Part shown: positions 1-9,700 of the stretch, piece after piece
Position numbering within the stretch: the first letter of the stretch is position 1
Layout of the letters: every line of letters begins with the position of its first letter
Source: Dokdonia sp. PRO95
GTDB taxonomy: Bacteria > Bacteroidota > Bacteroidia > Flavobacteriales > Flavobacteriaceae
DNA length: 64,000 bases
Assembly: GCF_000355805.1 (NCBI RefSeq)
Contig: NZ_CM001837.1
Coordinates: 1,762,055 to 1,826,054, forward strand
Direction: 5' to 3'
The notes under the pieces: model-generated
Database searches by the model: none
The model's input: the letters and a program-made list of their open reading frames with translations, nothing else
Told to the model about the DNA's origin: nothing
Translations under genes and position numbers: made by a program

Positions 1-820
1 TGATGGTGTTCTTTCTTTAGGTCGTGTAGATGCATCTACAAAGCCTTCTAGAGTAGAATTAAAGCTAGATGGACGCCCAATTCCAGAAAGTAAAGTTTCT
101 TACGACGGTGGTAAACTCGTTTTAGGAGTTAATACTGGAGGAGTAGGTGATCATAAAATTACAGGATCATTGTTTTACCCTCAAGATGGTAAAGAAATTG
201 AAGTAGCGGTTGAACAAGCTTTTACAACGATTAACAAGCCTAACTCTGCAACTATTGCTGCAGATAAAATGAACGTGGTATATCGTGGTGTTGCAAACCC
301 GATGACTATATCATTTGCAGGTGTTGCAAATAATGCTGTAAGTGCATCTGGTGCTGGTCTTTCTAAAAGATCTGGTACTAGCTACACAATGACACCTGGT
401 CAAGGACGTGAAGTAACTATTAATGTAACTGCAAAGCTTCCTGATGGAGGTGGTACGGTTTCTGATAAAGCTGTTTTCCGTATTAAAGATATTCCACGTC
501 CAGTAGGTACTCTAGGTGGAGATGATAAAGGAAATCTTAAAAAGCCTAGAAATACAGTTGCAGCGGCACCAATAGGCGCTAGTCTTCCGGATTTTGATTT
601 TGATCTTAACTTAAGGGTTAATAGCTTCAAGTTTAGAGCAGGAGATGCGGCAACAGTTTCTGTACAAGGAAACAAGCTTAATGCAGCTGCTAAATCTGCA
701 CTAAAGCGTGCAAAAAGAGGATCTACAGTACAGATCTTTGATATTAAAGCAAGTATACAAGGTAACTCAGGATACAGATTGAAGACAGTTTCTCCAATTA
801 TCATTGAGTTAGCAAACTAA
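1..820 (+). CDS. gldM: Gliding motility / T9SS protein GldM, C-terminal part
   Basis: Open from base 2 to the stop at 818-820, so the true start lies upstream of the window; about 272 C-terminal residues are visible. GldM spans the inner membrane and periplasm and with GldL forms the proton-driven motor of the type IX secretion system and gliding. The visible part matches the periplasmic domains: Gly/Val-rich beta segments, a conserved stretch around DIPRPVGTLGG and the ending SPIIIELAN. gldN follows after 13 bp, the usual K-L-M-N order, so the two are almost certainly co-transcribed. Family call rests on recognition of the protein and the partner gene; nothing looks damaged. Confidence 0.93.
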   Translation, partial: DGVLSLGRVDASTKPSRVELKLDGRPIPESKVSYDGGKLVLGVNTGGVGDHKITGSLFYPQDGKEIEVAVEQAFTTINKPNSATIAADKMNVVYRGVANPMTISFAGVANNAVSASGAGLSKRSGTSYTMTPGQGREVTINVTAKLPDGGGTVSDKAVFRIKDIPRPVGTLGGDDKGNLKKPRNTVAAAPIGASLPDFDFDLNLRVNSFKFRAGDAATVSVQGNKLNAAAKSALKRAKRGSTVQIFDIKASIQGNSGYRLKTVSPIIIELAN

Positions 821-833
821 AATATAAGTAATT

Positions 834-1724
834 ATGAGTCTTAAACGTTTAATTTTTGTTGCACTCGGTCTATTGATGGCAGTCCCAGCTTTTGCGCAAG
901 GAAATATCCTTAATGCAAAGACACCGGATGAAATGTTTGAAGTGACCGAAGAGCAAAAAGCAAAGGACAATGACAATCCATTGCCATATGGTTATGTTGA
1001 AAAACGTGACGTATTATGGGCAAAAAATACTTGGGAGGTTGTTGATCTTGATGAGCGCGTAAACTTCCCTTTATACTATCCTATCGATACTGTAAATATG
1101 GGGTCAGATCGTCGTTCACTTTTTGATGTTCTTGTCAAGAATATTAAGAACGGTAAAATAGATGCTATTTATAGAGACTCATACTTTACAGAAAAAATTC
1201 AGTTAGGAGATCTTTCTGCCGCAATGGTAAAAATTGATACTTCTGATGCTGGATATGATCAACTAAATGCTGGAGAATCTATCTCTGATTATAATATTGA
1301 GCGTACAGAGATTACTGCTTATGATATTAATGCATACCACATACGTGGTTACTGGTATATCGATAAGCGTCAGGGAGAGCTTAAATACCGCTTATTAGGT
1401 ATTGCTCCAGTTTCTGGTGATGTAAACTTCTTAGATGATGCAAGTGCTGCAGATATTGAACTTTTCTGGATATGGTTTCCAGGAGCGCGTGACGTATTGC
1501 ACAATGCAAAAGCATTTAATCGTAAGAATACATCAATGCCTATCTCATTTGATCACTTGTTAAATAGTAGACGTTTTAATGCTACTATCTATAAGGAGGA
1601 CAATGTTCAAGGTGATCGTAAGGTTAAAGAGTACATCAATGATAACTCAATGATGCAGTTATTAGAGTCAGATCGTATCAAAGAACGCATTAGAGATATT
1701 GAACAAGATCTTTGGAATTACTAG
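834..1724 (+). CDS. gldN: Gliding motility / T9SS protein GldN
   Basis: 296 residues, the normal length for GldN. An N-terminal signal peptide ends near residue 21 (hydrophobic stretch, then AFAQG). The mature part begins with the family pattern ILNAKTPDEMFEVTEEQ and carries DVLWAKNTWEVVDLDERVN. GldN forms a periplasmic ring with lipoprotein GldK in the type IX secretion apparatus that exports gliding adhesins and CTD-tagged proteins. It lies 13 bp after gldM and is closed by a strong terminator hairpin at 1746-1780, so it ends the gld operon. Confidence 0.95.
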   Translation: MSLKRLIFVALGLLMAVPAFAQGNILNAKTPDEMFEVTEEQKAKDNDNPLPYGYVEKRDVLWAKNTWEVVDLDERVNFPLYYPIDTVNMGSDRRSLFDVLVKNIKNGKIDAIYRDSYFTEKIQLGDLSAAMVKIDTSDAGYDQLNAGESISDYNIERTEITAYDINAYHIRGYWYIDKRQGELKYRLLGIAPVSGDVNFLDDASAADIELFWIWFPGARDVLHNAKAFNRKNTSMPISFDHLLNSRRFNATIYKEDNVQGDRKVKEYINDNSMMQLLESDRIKERIRDIEQDLWNY

Positions 1725-1745
1725 AATAATTTCCAATCATATTAT

Positions 1746-1780
1746 AAGCCACCTAAGCAATTCGTTTAGGTGGCTTTTTT
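1746..1780 (+). terminator. Rho-independent terminator after gldN
   Basis: An 11-bp stem (AAGCCACCTAA with TTAGGTGGCTT) around a short loop, followed by a run of T. It ends the gld operon. Confidence 0.9.
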
Positions 1781-1843
1781 ACTTTATAACTTTTAACTTA
1801 TAAATAGGAGTGCTACCTACAAGCTGTTAGGCTACTATTCTTG

Positions 1844-1851
1844 TATTTTTG
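1844..1851 (+). promoter_or_regulatory. Candidate -7 element before the FAD oxidoreductase
   Basis: TATTTTTG fits the Bacteroidota -7 consensus TAnnTTTG, but no clear TTG lies 17-23 bases upstream. If used, transcription would begin within a few bases of the GTG at 1856, giving a leaderless mRNA and excluding the more upstream TTG at 1841 as a start. Confidence 0.35.
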
Positions 1852-1855
1852 TAAG

Positions 1856-2911
1856 GTGAAAGAAGTAGATTATATTATTGTAGGTCTGGGGCTGGCAGGA
1901 ATCGCCTTTTGTGAAGAATGTGAGCGCAATGGGAAGACTTTTATTGTTATAGATAAAGGAATAGAAGGAGCTAGTCGTGTCGCCGCTGGTTTGTACAATC
2001 CAGTAATACTTAAACGTTACTCATTACCTTGGAAGGCTATTGAGCAATTTGATCTTGCAATACCGTATTTTAGAACTTTAGAAGAGAAACTTGGTGAGTC
2101 CTTTATGGAGGAGTTGCCTGTGCGCAAAGTATTCCATTCTATCGAAGATCAGAATAATTGGTTTACTGCAAGTGATAAGCCTGGCCTAGATCGGTTTGTG
2201 AAAACGGCGATAATAAAGGAAGAACGAGATGAGATTTCCGCACCATTTCACTATGGGGAAGTGCTAGAGACAGGGAGAGTTGCAATTACAAAACTGCAGT
2301 CTTCTTATGAGAAATATCTTGCGGGTAAGTCCGCTTTCGCGAAAGCGGTATTTGATTATGACTTATTACAATTACAAGACTCCTCAGTAACTTACGATGG
2401 TTATAGAGCCACTCGAATCGTCTTTGCCGAAGGTTATGGAGTGAAGAGAAATCCTTATTTCGGAAAATTGCCCTTAGTAGGTAATAAGGGAGAATATATA
2501 ATTATCAGTGCGCCACAATTACAATTAAATGCAGCGATAAAATCTTCATTTTTCATCGTTCCATTGGGAAATGATCTTTATAAAGTAGGAGCAACTTATA
2601 ATTGGACAGATAAAGACTGGCAAACTACAGTAGAGGCTCGTGAAGAGCTTTTAGAAAAGCTTGATGCGCTAATTAATGTGGCTTATGAGGTAGTTGGCCA
2701 AGAGGCAGGTGTGCGTCCAACAACGGGGGATAGAAGGCCACTGCTAGGTATTCACCCTATCTACAGCCAGCTAGCTATATTAAATGGGCTAGGTACAAGA
2801 GGTATTATGGCAGGGCCGTTGCTAGCAAAGTTGCTATATAATTTTTTAGAATATCAAGAAGCGCTCCCTACTGAAGTGGATGTGATGCGTTTTCCTAAAA
2901 AATTTAAGTAG
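1856..2911 (+). CDS. FAD-dependent oxidoreductase, DAO family
   Basis: About 351 residues from the GTG at 1856; a TTG start at 1841 would add five. The N-terminus has the dinucleotide-binding pattern VDYIIVGLGLAGIAF (GxGxxG), and the C-terminal part has the DAO-family region GVRPTTGDRRPLLG followed by LNGLGTRGIMAGPLLAKLL. Enzymes of this fold oxidise amines or amino acids with FAD; the substrate here cannot be read. No signal peptide, so cytoplasmic. The abundant palindrome at 2333-2346 lies inside the gene and is translated in frame as SAFAKAV, around residue 162, in the variable middle of the protein. The gene stands alone between the gld terminator and a convergent DUF983 gene. Confidence 0.8.
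   Translation: MKEVDYIIVGLGLAGIAFCEECERNGKTFIVIDKGIEGASRVAAGLYNPVILKRYSLPWKAIEQFDLAIPYFRTLEEKLGESFMEELPVRKVFHSIEDQNNWFTASDKPGLDRFVKTAIIKEERDEISAPFHYGEVLETGRVAITKLQSSYEKYLAGKSAFAKAVFDYDLLQLQDSSVTYDGYRATRIVFAEGYGVKRNPYFGKLPLVGNKGEYIIISAPQLQLNAAIKSSFFIVPLGNDLYKVGATYNWTDKDWQTTVEAREELLEKLDALINVAYEVVGQEAGVRPTTGDRRPLLGIHPIYSQLAILNGLGTRGIMAGPLLAKLLYNFLEYQEALPTEVDVMRFPKKFK
2333..2346. repeat. Palindrome GCTTTCGCGAAAGC, copy 1 (genic)
   Basis: Perfect 14-bp core, extended to an 18-bp palindrome at 2331-2348. Inside the FAD oxidoreductase gene, read in frame as AFAKA. Confidence 0.97.
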
Positions 2912-2920
2912 TGAAAACTT

Positions 2921-3316
2921 TTATTTGCTTGATAGTTGATCTTTAGTGGGGTCATACTTCATGAAGAAGTTAATCCAAATATTGCGAGCTAGTCGCATGA
3001 TCACAGGCATGAATATAATCATAGTTCCTACAATTGCAATAAATGTATTAACTAGCGTTGCCTCAAAAAAGAAGTAGGTGATTACAAATGCTGCTGTCGC
3101 AAAAGCAATCCCAACAGGGTAGCTTACATACATCGCTCCGTAAAAGAAAGAAGGCTCTATTTTATATTTGGTGTTGCAATGAGAGCAGCGTTCATGCATT
3201 TTAAGCGTTTGGGAAAGTACGTACGGATTTGGGTTTTTGTACATAGATTCATTTTGACAAACCGGACATTTTCCATTAATAATACTGTTTAGTTTGCTGC
3301 CTTTTAGAATTCCCAT
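2921..3316 (-). CDS. DUF983 family membrane protein
   Basis: 131 residues. A zinc-ribbon-like start (CPVCQ near residue 18, then CSHC near residue 44) precedes two membrane segments (about 72-90 and 94-113). The pattern KIEPSFFYGAMYVSYPVG is the DUF983 core. Function is unknown. A paralogue with the same architecture lies at 47569-47952 in front of a Crp/Fnr regulator, which makes this copy the stand-alone housekeeping-like one. It is convergent with the FAD oxidoreductase and divergent from the ABC-F gene. Confidence 0.85.
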   Translation of the reverse strand: MGILKGSKLNSIINGKCPVCQNESMYKNPNPYVLSQTLKMHERCSHCNTKYKIEPSFFYGAMYVSYPVGIAFATAAFVITYFFFEATLVNTFIAIVGTMIIFMPVIMRLARNIWINFFMKYDPTKDQLSSK

Positions 3317-3323
3317 AATCTCT

Positions 3324-3355
3324 TTGGTTTATGAGTACAAATTTAAGCATCTTTG
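3324..3355 (+). promoter_or_regulatory. Candidate promoter of the ABC-F gene
   Basis: TTG at 3324-3326 and CATCTTTG at 3348-3355 with a 21-bp spacer. One mismatch to TAnnTTTG. Transcription would start about 35-40 bases before the ABC-F start codon. Confidence 0.45.
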
Positions 3356-3398
3356 CAGTCCTCATACTTTATAAATCATAATATTTACTTATCTACTT

Positions 3399-5309
3399 AT
3401 GCTTAATATTCATAACCTTTCTGTCTCATTTCAAGGTGAATATCTTTTTGAAGAAATCACTTTTCGTCTCAATGGTGGAGATCGTGTGGGACTTGTAGGT
3501 AAAAATGGTGCAGGTAAGTCTACTATGTTGCGCATTATTTCTGGAGAGCAACCTTATGATACAGGCTCAATTGCCATTGAGAAGGAAATAAGTATTGGTT
3601 TTCTTAAGCAAGATATTGACTTTATTGAAGGGAGAACTGTACTTGAAGAGTCATATGAAGCATTTAAAGAAATTAAAGAGCTAGAGGCAAAACTTGATGA
3701 AATTAACAATCAGCTGGCTACTCGTACGGATTATGAGAGCGAAGGCTATAACCAGCTGATGATTGATATTAATGATGTGCAACATCAATATGAAGTACAT
3801 GGAGGTTATAACTATAAAGGAGAGACAGAACGTATACTTCAGGGATTAGGATTTAAACGTGAAGATTTTGATAAGCTTACAGATACCTTTTCTGGTGGAT
3901 GGCGTATGCGTATTGAGCTAGCAAAGCTATTACTTCAAAATCATGATATCTTATTGCTGGATGAACCTACAAACCACTTAGATATAGAATCTATTATCTG
4001 GCTTGAGACTTTTTTAAAAGGATATTCTGGGGCTGTGGCAATTGTATCACACGATAAAATGTTTTTAGATAACGTTACAAATCGTACAATAGAGATTTCT
4101 TTAGGTCGCATATATGATTATCCAAAACCGTATACAGAATACCTCGTATTACGCAAAGAATTAAGAGAGCAGCAGCTAGCTTCTCAAAAGAACCAGCAAA
4201 AGCAAATAGAGCAAACCGAGAAACTCATCGAGAAGTTTCGTGCAAAAGCTTCTAAGGCTACTATGGCGCAATCGCTTATTAAAAAGCTTGATAAGATAGA
4301 TCGTATCGAGGTAGATGAGGATGATAATAGCGTGATGACATTAAAATTCCCAGTATCTATTACTCCCGGAAAGGTGGTGGTAGAGGCAAATGATGTAGAA
4401 AAGAGCTATGGTGATAAAAAAGTACTTAATAACATAGATCTACTTGTTGAGCGAAATACAAAAACTGCCTTTGTAGGGCAAAATGGCCAAGGTAAATCTA
4501 CGCTGGCAAAGATAATTGTAGGAGAGCTAGAGCATCAAGGGAATGTGAAGTTGGGTCACAATGTGCAAATAGGATATTTTGCTCAAAATCAAGCTGAATA
4601 TTTAGACGGTTCAAAAACCGTTGAGGAAACTATGATTGACGCAGCAGATGAGCGCACCAGGCCACTTGTGCGTAATATTCTAGGTTCTTTTCTCTTTAGG
4701 GGAGAAGAGGTTGATAAATACGTACGTGTACTTTCTGGAGGTGAGCGTAACAGACTTGCACTGGCTAAGTTGATGTTACAGCCTTTTAATGTGCTTGTGA
4801 TGGATGAGCCTACTAATCACCTTGATATAAAATCTAAGAATGTGCTTAAGGATAGCCTTAAGCAGTTTGAAGGAACTCTTATCGTTGTATCTCACGATCG
4901 TGATTTCTTACAAGGACTTACAGATCGTGTTTATGAATTTAAAGACCACCGTATACGCGAGTTTCTAGGTGATGTAGATTACTATCTTGAACAGCGCGAG
5001 GTGACTAACTTACGCGAGATTGAAAAAAGAGACGTTATTAAAAAAGAAGCTCCTGTAAAAAGTTCAAAAAAATCATACGAAGATCAGAAGAAGCTCAAAT
5101 CGCTTAATAATCGGTTGAGTAAGGTGGAGTCTAATATCAATAAGTTAGAAAGAGAAGTTAAGCAGCTTGATGCAGACCTAGCAACTAATTATGATGAGAC
5201 CGTGGCTAAGCCAGATTTCTTTGATAACTATAATAGTAAGAAAAAGAAACTAGATGGATACATGGAAGATTGGGGTAAGATAACGGAGGAGCTGGATGCG
5301 TTAAATTAA
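3399..5309 (+). CDS. ABC-F family ATP-binding protein (Uup-like)
   Basis: 636 residues with two ABC ATPase domains and no membrane segments, the ABC-F layout. Domain 1 has Walker A GLVGKNGAGKST, signature FSGGWRMR and Walker B DILLLDEPTNHLD; domain 2 has GQNGQGKST, LSGGERNR and VLVMDEPTNHLD. A charged linker rich in Lys/Gln separates them (about residues 245-320), and the C-terminus is a Lys/Glu-rich coiled coil (about 560-636) as in Uup. Such proteins act on ribosomes or DNA intermediates rather than transport. Which ABC-F subgroup it belongs to cannot be settled by eye. Ends before a palindrome copy and a terminator. Confidence 0.9.
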   Translation: MLNIHNLSVSFQGEYLFEEITFRLNGGDRVGLVGKNGAGKSTMLRIISGEQPYDTGSIAIEKEISIGFLKQDIDFIEGRTVLEESYEAFKEIKELEAKLDEINNQLATRTDYESEGYNQLMIDINDVQHQYEVHGGYNYKGETERILQGLGFKREDFDKLTDTFSGGWRMRIELAKLLLQNHDILLLDEPTNHLDIESIIWLETFLKGYSGAVAIVSHDKMFLDNVTNRTIEISLGRIYDYPKPYTEYLVLRKELREQQLASQKNQQKQIEQTEKLIEKFRAKASKATMAQSLIKKLDKIDRIEVDEDDNSVMTLKFPVSITPGKVVVEANDVEKSYGDKKVLNNIDLLVERNTKTAFVGQNGQGKSTLAKIIVGELEHQGNVKLGHNVQIGYFAQNQAEYLDGSKTVEETMIDAADERTRPLVRNILGSFLFRGEEVDKYVRVLSGGERNRLALAKLMLQPFNVLVMDEPTNHLDIKSKNVLKDSLKQFEGTLIVVSHDRDFLQGLTDRVYEFKDHRIREFLGDVDYYLEQREVTNLREIEKRDVIKKEAPVKSSKKSYEDQKKLKSLNNRLSKVESNINKLEREVKQLDADLATNYDETVAKPDFFDNYNSKKKKLDGYMEDWGKITEELDALN

Positions 5310-5321
5310 GATTTTAGTTAC

Positions 5322-5335
5322 GCTTTCGCGAAAGC
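5322..5335. repeat. Palindrome copy 2 (intergenic)
   Basis: Perfect core, extended to the 20-bp TACGCTTTCGCGAAAGCGTA at 5319-5338. It lies 10 bp after the ABC-F stop codon and ahead of the terminator hairpin. Confidence 0.97.
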
Positions 5336-5360
5336 GTACTCATCACAACACATAAACTGT

Positions 5361-5393
5361 AGACCCCACTATTTGAGTGGGGTTTTCTTTTTG
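5361..5393 (+). terminator. Terminator after the ABC-F gene
   Basis: Stem ACCCCACT/AGTGGGGT with a 5-base loop, followed by a T-rich tract. The remaining sequence up to about 5597 is AT-rich and shows no gene or further structure that I can support. Confidence 0.85.
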
Positions 5394-5597
5394 TAAACAT
5401 TTTTTTTAGAAATAGTATCAAGTGTTATTTGGTTTTTATTAAGAATGAGGGAGTTAAGGGTGAGATTGTCACCGTTAAATCTTACTTCTGTATCCATAAC
5501 CTAATCAGTATTTTAAGTGGTGGAGGTTCATTTTGTGCTTCTAGGAGTTATGAGGTTTTTTAAGACATCGTTAACAACAGTCGCGGCTTGACATGGT

Positions 5598-5605
5598 TAG
5601 CTTTG
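5598..5605 (+). promoter_or_regulatory. Candidate -7 element of the RND efflux operon
   Basis: TAGCTTTG matches TAnnTTTG about 40 bases before the ATG at 5646. The TTG at 5588-5590 is too close to be its -33 partner, so the upstream half is weak and an activator may be needed. It argues against the upstream in-frame TTG at 5610 as the start. Confidence 0.4.
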
Positions 5606-5645
5606 CGTATTGATCATTAGGTCATATTCAACCAAAAAAAATACG

Positions 5646-6782
5646 ATGCGTAAAATCATCCTTTCTCTATTAGGAGTACTACTCATAATAGGCGCTTTCT
5701 TTGCTTCTGAGGCAATTGTTGCTAGTAACCAACGTACACGGCCAAAACCTGAAAAGGTGGTTAAAACAGTCTTTGTAGAGGACGTGGTTAATGGTGTGGT
5801 TCCTATCGAGATTTCGGCAAATGGTAACCTTGTGGCGCAACGCAGATTAGAGGTGTTCTCTGAAGTACAAGGAATTTTACAAAAAGGAAGTAAGCTCTTT
5901 AAGCCAGGTCAAACCTATAGAAGAGGAGAAACTATATTACGTTTAAATAGTGCAGAGTATTATGCATCTGTGCAATCTCAAAAGAGTGCTTTGTTTAATC
6001 AAATTACTGCTATTATGCCAGATTTGAGATTAGACTATCCAGAGGCTTACCCTAAATGGCAGAAGTATATTAGCAACTTTGATGTAAATAAGTCAACACC
6101 TGCACTTCCAGAAATTACCTCAGAAAAGGAAGGTTACTTTATCTCAGGGCGTAACATTCAGACTGCATACTATAATGTGAAGAACCTCGAGCAACGACTT
6201 GGGAAGTATAATATAGTAGCACCTTTTACTGGAATACTAACCGAGGCATTGGTTACTGAGGGAACTTTAGTGCGCCCAGGTCAAAAACTAGGAGAATTTA
6301 TTGACACAAGTGTTTATGAGCTTGAAGTTGCAATAAGTAAGAATTATGCAGATTTGCTTAAAGTGGGTAATGAAGTAGCGCTTACAACGATTGATGGAGA
6401 CCAATCGTACACTGGGAAGGTGACAAGAGTAAACGGTAATATAGATCAAGCTTCACAAACTATAAATGCATACATAGAAGTAAAGGACAGCGCGCTTAGA
6501 GAAGGTGTTTATCTTGAGGCTGTGCTCCAAGCTAAAGAGGAGACAGATGCGATTGCAATAGCAAGAGGATTGCTGCAGCCAAATAATCAAGTCTTTACCG
6601 TAAGAGATTCTATTCTTGATATTATCGATGTAAAGCCAGTGTACTTCTCAGATAAAGAGGTTGTTGTAAAAGGAGTGCCTAATGGAACAAAGCTTGTAAG
6701 CAAGCCAGTTCCAGGAGCTTATGCAGGTATGCTTGTAAAAATTTACCAGGAGAAAGATTCATCACAAGCACCAGCCGAGTAA
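5646..6782 (+). CDS. RND efflux periplasmic adaptor (HlyD/MFP family)
   Basis: 378 residues from the ATG at 5646, chosen over an in-frame TTG 36 bases upstream because the signal-anchor (MRKIILSLLGVLL) begins there. A hydrophobic N-terminus is followed by the lipoyl/barrel halves typical of adaptors; the conserved stretch YNIVAPFTGILTEALVTEGTLVRPG is the second half of the lipoyl-like domain. It links the inner-membrane pump to a TolC-type channel. One base separates it from the pump gene, so it heads the four-gene efflux operon 5646-12051. The substrate is unknown. Confidence 0.9.
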   Translation: MRKIILSLLGVLLIIGAFFASEAIVASNQRTRPKPEKVVKTVFVEDVVNGVVPIEISANGNLVAQRRLEVFSEVQGILQKGSKLFKPGQTYRRGETILRLNSAEYYASVQSQKSALFNQITAIMPDLRLDYPEAYPKWQKYISNFDVNKSTPALPEITSEKEGYFISGRNIQTAYYNVKNLEQRLGKYNIVAPFTGILTEALVTEGTLVRPGQKLGEFIDTSVYELEVAISKNYADLLKVGNEVALTTIDGDQSYTGKVTRVNGNIDQASQTINAYIEVKDSALREGVYLEAVLQAKEETDAIAIARGLLQPNNQVFTVRDSILDIIDVKPVYFSDKEVVVKGVPNGTKLVSKPVPGAYAGMLVKIYQEKDSSQAPAE

Positions 6783-6783
6783 G

Positions 6784-9700
6784 ATGCGTAAAATTATAGA
6801 GTACTTCATAAAGTACCACGTAGCTGTTAACGTGGTGGTATTAATGTTTGTGGTTTTTGGGATATTTGGAGCCTTATCATTAAAGTCTTCATTTTTTCCA
6901 CTTGTAGATTCAAAAAATATAAACATTACTGTTGTTTACCCTGGAGCTTCCCCACAGGAGGTAGAGGAAGGTATTGTACTCAAAATAGAAGATAATCTTA
7001 AAGGCCTAGATGGTGTAGAGCGAGTAACTTCTACTTCAAGAGAGAATAGCGGAAATATAAATGTAGAGATCGAGAAGGGAAAGGATATTGACTTTATGCT
7101 TCTTGAGGTTAAGAATGCTGTAGATCGTGTGCCATCTTTTCCCTCTGGTATGGAGCCACTAGTAGTGGCAAAGCAAGAAGCAATACGCCAGACCATATCT
7201 TTTTCTATAAGTGGAGAAGATGTGACGCTAGCTACGCTTAAACAAATAGGGAGGCAGGTTGAGAATGACCTAAGAGCAATTGAGGGTATATCACAAATAA
7301 ACGTATCAGGTTATCCTGATGAGGAAATCGAAATCGCCGTAAACGAGAATAGCTTGCTAGCTTATAATCTTTCGTTTGCAGATGTATCTCAGGCAGTAAG
7401 TAGATCAAATATCCTTACTACGGGAGGATCTATAAAAACAGAAGCAGAGGAGTATCTCATACGAGCAAATAACAGGGCTTATTATGGCGACGAACTCTCT
7501 AATGTTATTGTAAGATCTGACGCCAGCGGAAGAACCATACGTCTTAAAGATGTAGCAACCGTAAGAGATCGCTTCTCTGAAACACCTAATGCAAACTACT
7601 TCAATGGAAATCTTGCTGTAAATGTTTCTATCACCTCTACAAACACAGAAGACCTTATAGGTGCTGCAGAGAAAGCAAAAGAATATATTGCAGACTTTAA
7701 TGACAAATACAATAACGTGCAACTTGCCGTTGTAAATGACTTATCTATAACACTTGTACAGCGTACTGCTTTACTTACAGAGAATGCTGTAGTAGGGATG
7801 ATACTTGTGCTTATTTTTCTATCATTATTTTTAAATACCCGACTTGCCTTCTGGGTAGCCTTTGGACTTCCAGTAGCTTTTTTAGGAATGTTTATGCTGG
7901 CGGGGTATTTTAATGTAACTATAAACGTATTGTCTTTATTTGGGATGATTATCGTTATAGGTATTCTAGTAGATGATGGTATTGTAATTGCCGAAAATAT
8001 CTATCAGCATTATGAACGCGGTAAGTCACCAGTGCAAGCTGCAGTAGATGGTACCATGGAAGTATTGCCTCCTATTATTTCTGCTATATTAACGACTATT
8101 CTTGCGTTTGGTATTTTCTTATTCTTGGATGGGAGAATAGGGGAGTTTTTTGGAGAAGTTTCTGTAATTGTAATGCTTACCCTAGCAGTATCATTAGTTG
8201 AGGCTCTTATTATTCTTCCGGCCCACCTTGCGCATTCTAAAGCCTTAAAGAAACAGGATAACCGCCCCAAAAAAGGAATTGCAAATGTGTTTTCAAAACT
8301 GCGCTATGTAAACGAGTTTGGAGATCGCATTATGGTCTGGTTACGTGATAAAGTGTATAGCCCTATATTGCGTTTTGCATTAGACTACAAATTTTTGATG
8401 TTCTCCTTCTTTATTGTTTTTATCTTATTGACTTCAGGGAGTTTTCAAGCGGGGATTATAAGAGGTGCATTCTTTCCTAATGTAGCAAGTGATAATGTAC
8501 GTATAACTCTCAATATGCCTAACGGTACAAATGCGGGAGTGACAGATAGTATTATCTCTATGATTGAAATGAAAGCTATTGAAGTAAATAAAGAGCTTTC
8601 AGAAAAATACAACAACGAGATAGACGGACCATTGTTTGAGAATATCATCAAAACATTAGGCCCTGGAACTTCTACAGCGACGCTCAGTGTAAACTTACTC
8701 CCTGGTGAAGAAAGACCTAATGATATTACTTCCATTCTTGTTGGTAATATGATACGTGAGAAAGTGGGGCCAGTCATAGGGAAAGAGAGCCTCGTGTACG
8801 GAGGTGGTGGAAACTTTGGAGGAAGCCCAGTAGCAGTTTCCTTACTAGGAAACAATATTACAGAGCTTAAAGCAGCTAAGGCAGAATTAAAGCAATCTCT
8901 TGAGTCCAATCCTGTACTTAAGGATATTACAGATAATGATCCAGCGGGAATCAAGGAAATAAGACTACAGCTTAATGAGTCTGCTTATGCTCTTGGCCTC
9001 AACTTGCAAACAGTAATGACGCAGGTGCGTGCAGGATTCTTTGGGTCACAAGCACAACGTTTTCAAAGGGGGCAAGATGAGATAAGAGTTTGGGTGCGAT
9101 ATGATCGTGATAATAGATCTTCTATTACAGACCTAGATGATATGCGCATACTTACCCCTAGTGGTTCAAAAGTGCCACTTAATGAGATAGCGAGCTATAC
9201 CATAGAAAGAGGTGATGTGGCTGTTAACCACCTAGAGGGAAGGAGAGAAATACAAATACTTGCAGATCTCAAAAATCCAAAAGAGGTAAGTGCTACAGAT
9301 GTTATGACAGATTTGCGCACTAATGTAATGCCAGAAATCTTATCAAAGTATCCTACGGTAACCCCATCTTATGAAGGTCAGAATAGAGAGGCTGGTAAAT
9401 TAACAGGTTCTTTAAAGCCGGTGGGACTTACTGTGCTCGCGCTTATATACATTGTGATTGCTTTTACCTTTAGAAGTTATAGTCAGCCATTAATGTTGTT
9501 GCTTTTAATTCCTTTAAGTCTTCCTGCAGTAGCATGGGGGCATTGGGTACATGATTTTCCGCTTAATATTTTATCTATGTTAGGTATTATCGCACTCGTA
9601 GGTATTATGGTAAATGATGGCCTCGTATTAATAGGTAAGTTCAATACTAATCTTAGAGAGGGGATGACCTTTGACGATGCTATTTTTGACGCTGGGCGTT

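Noticed and set aside
8445..8954. Long open frame antisense to the RND pump gene
   Set aside because: Shadow of a strongly coding strand; the composition is unlike a real protein and the pump frame is intact.
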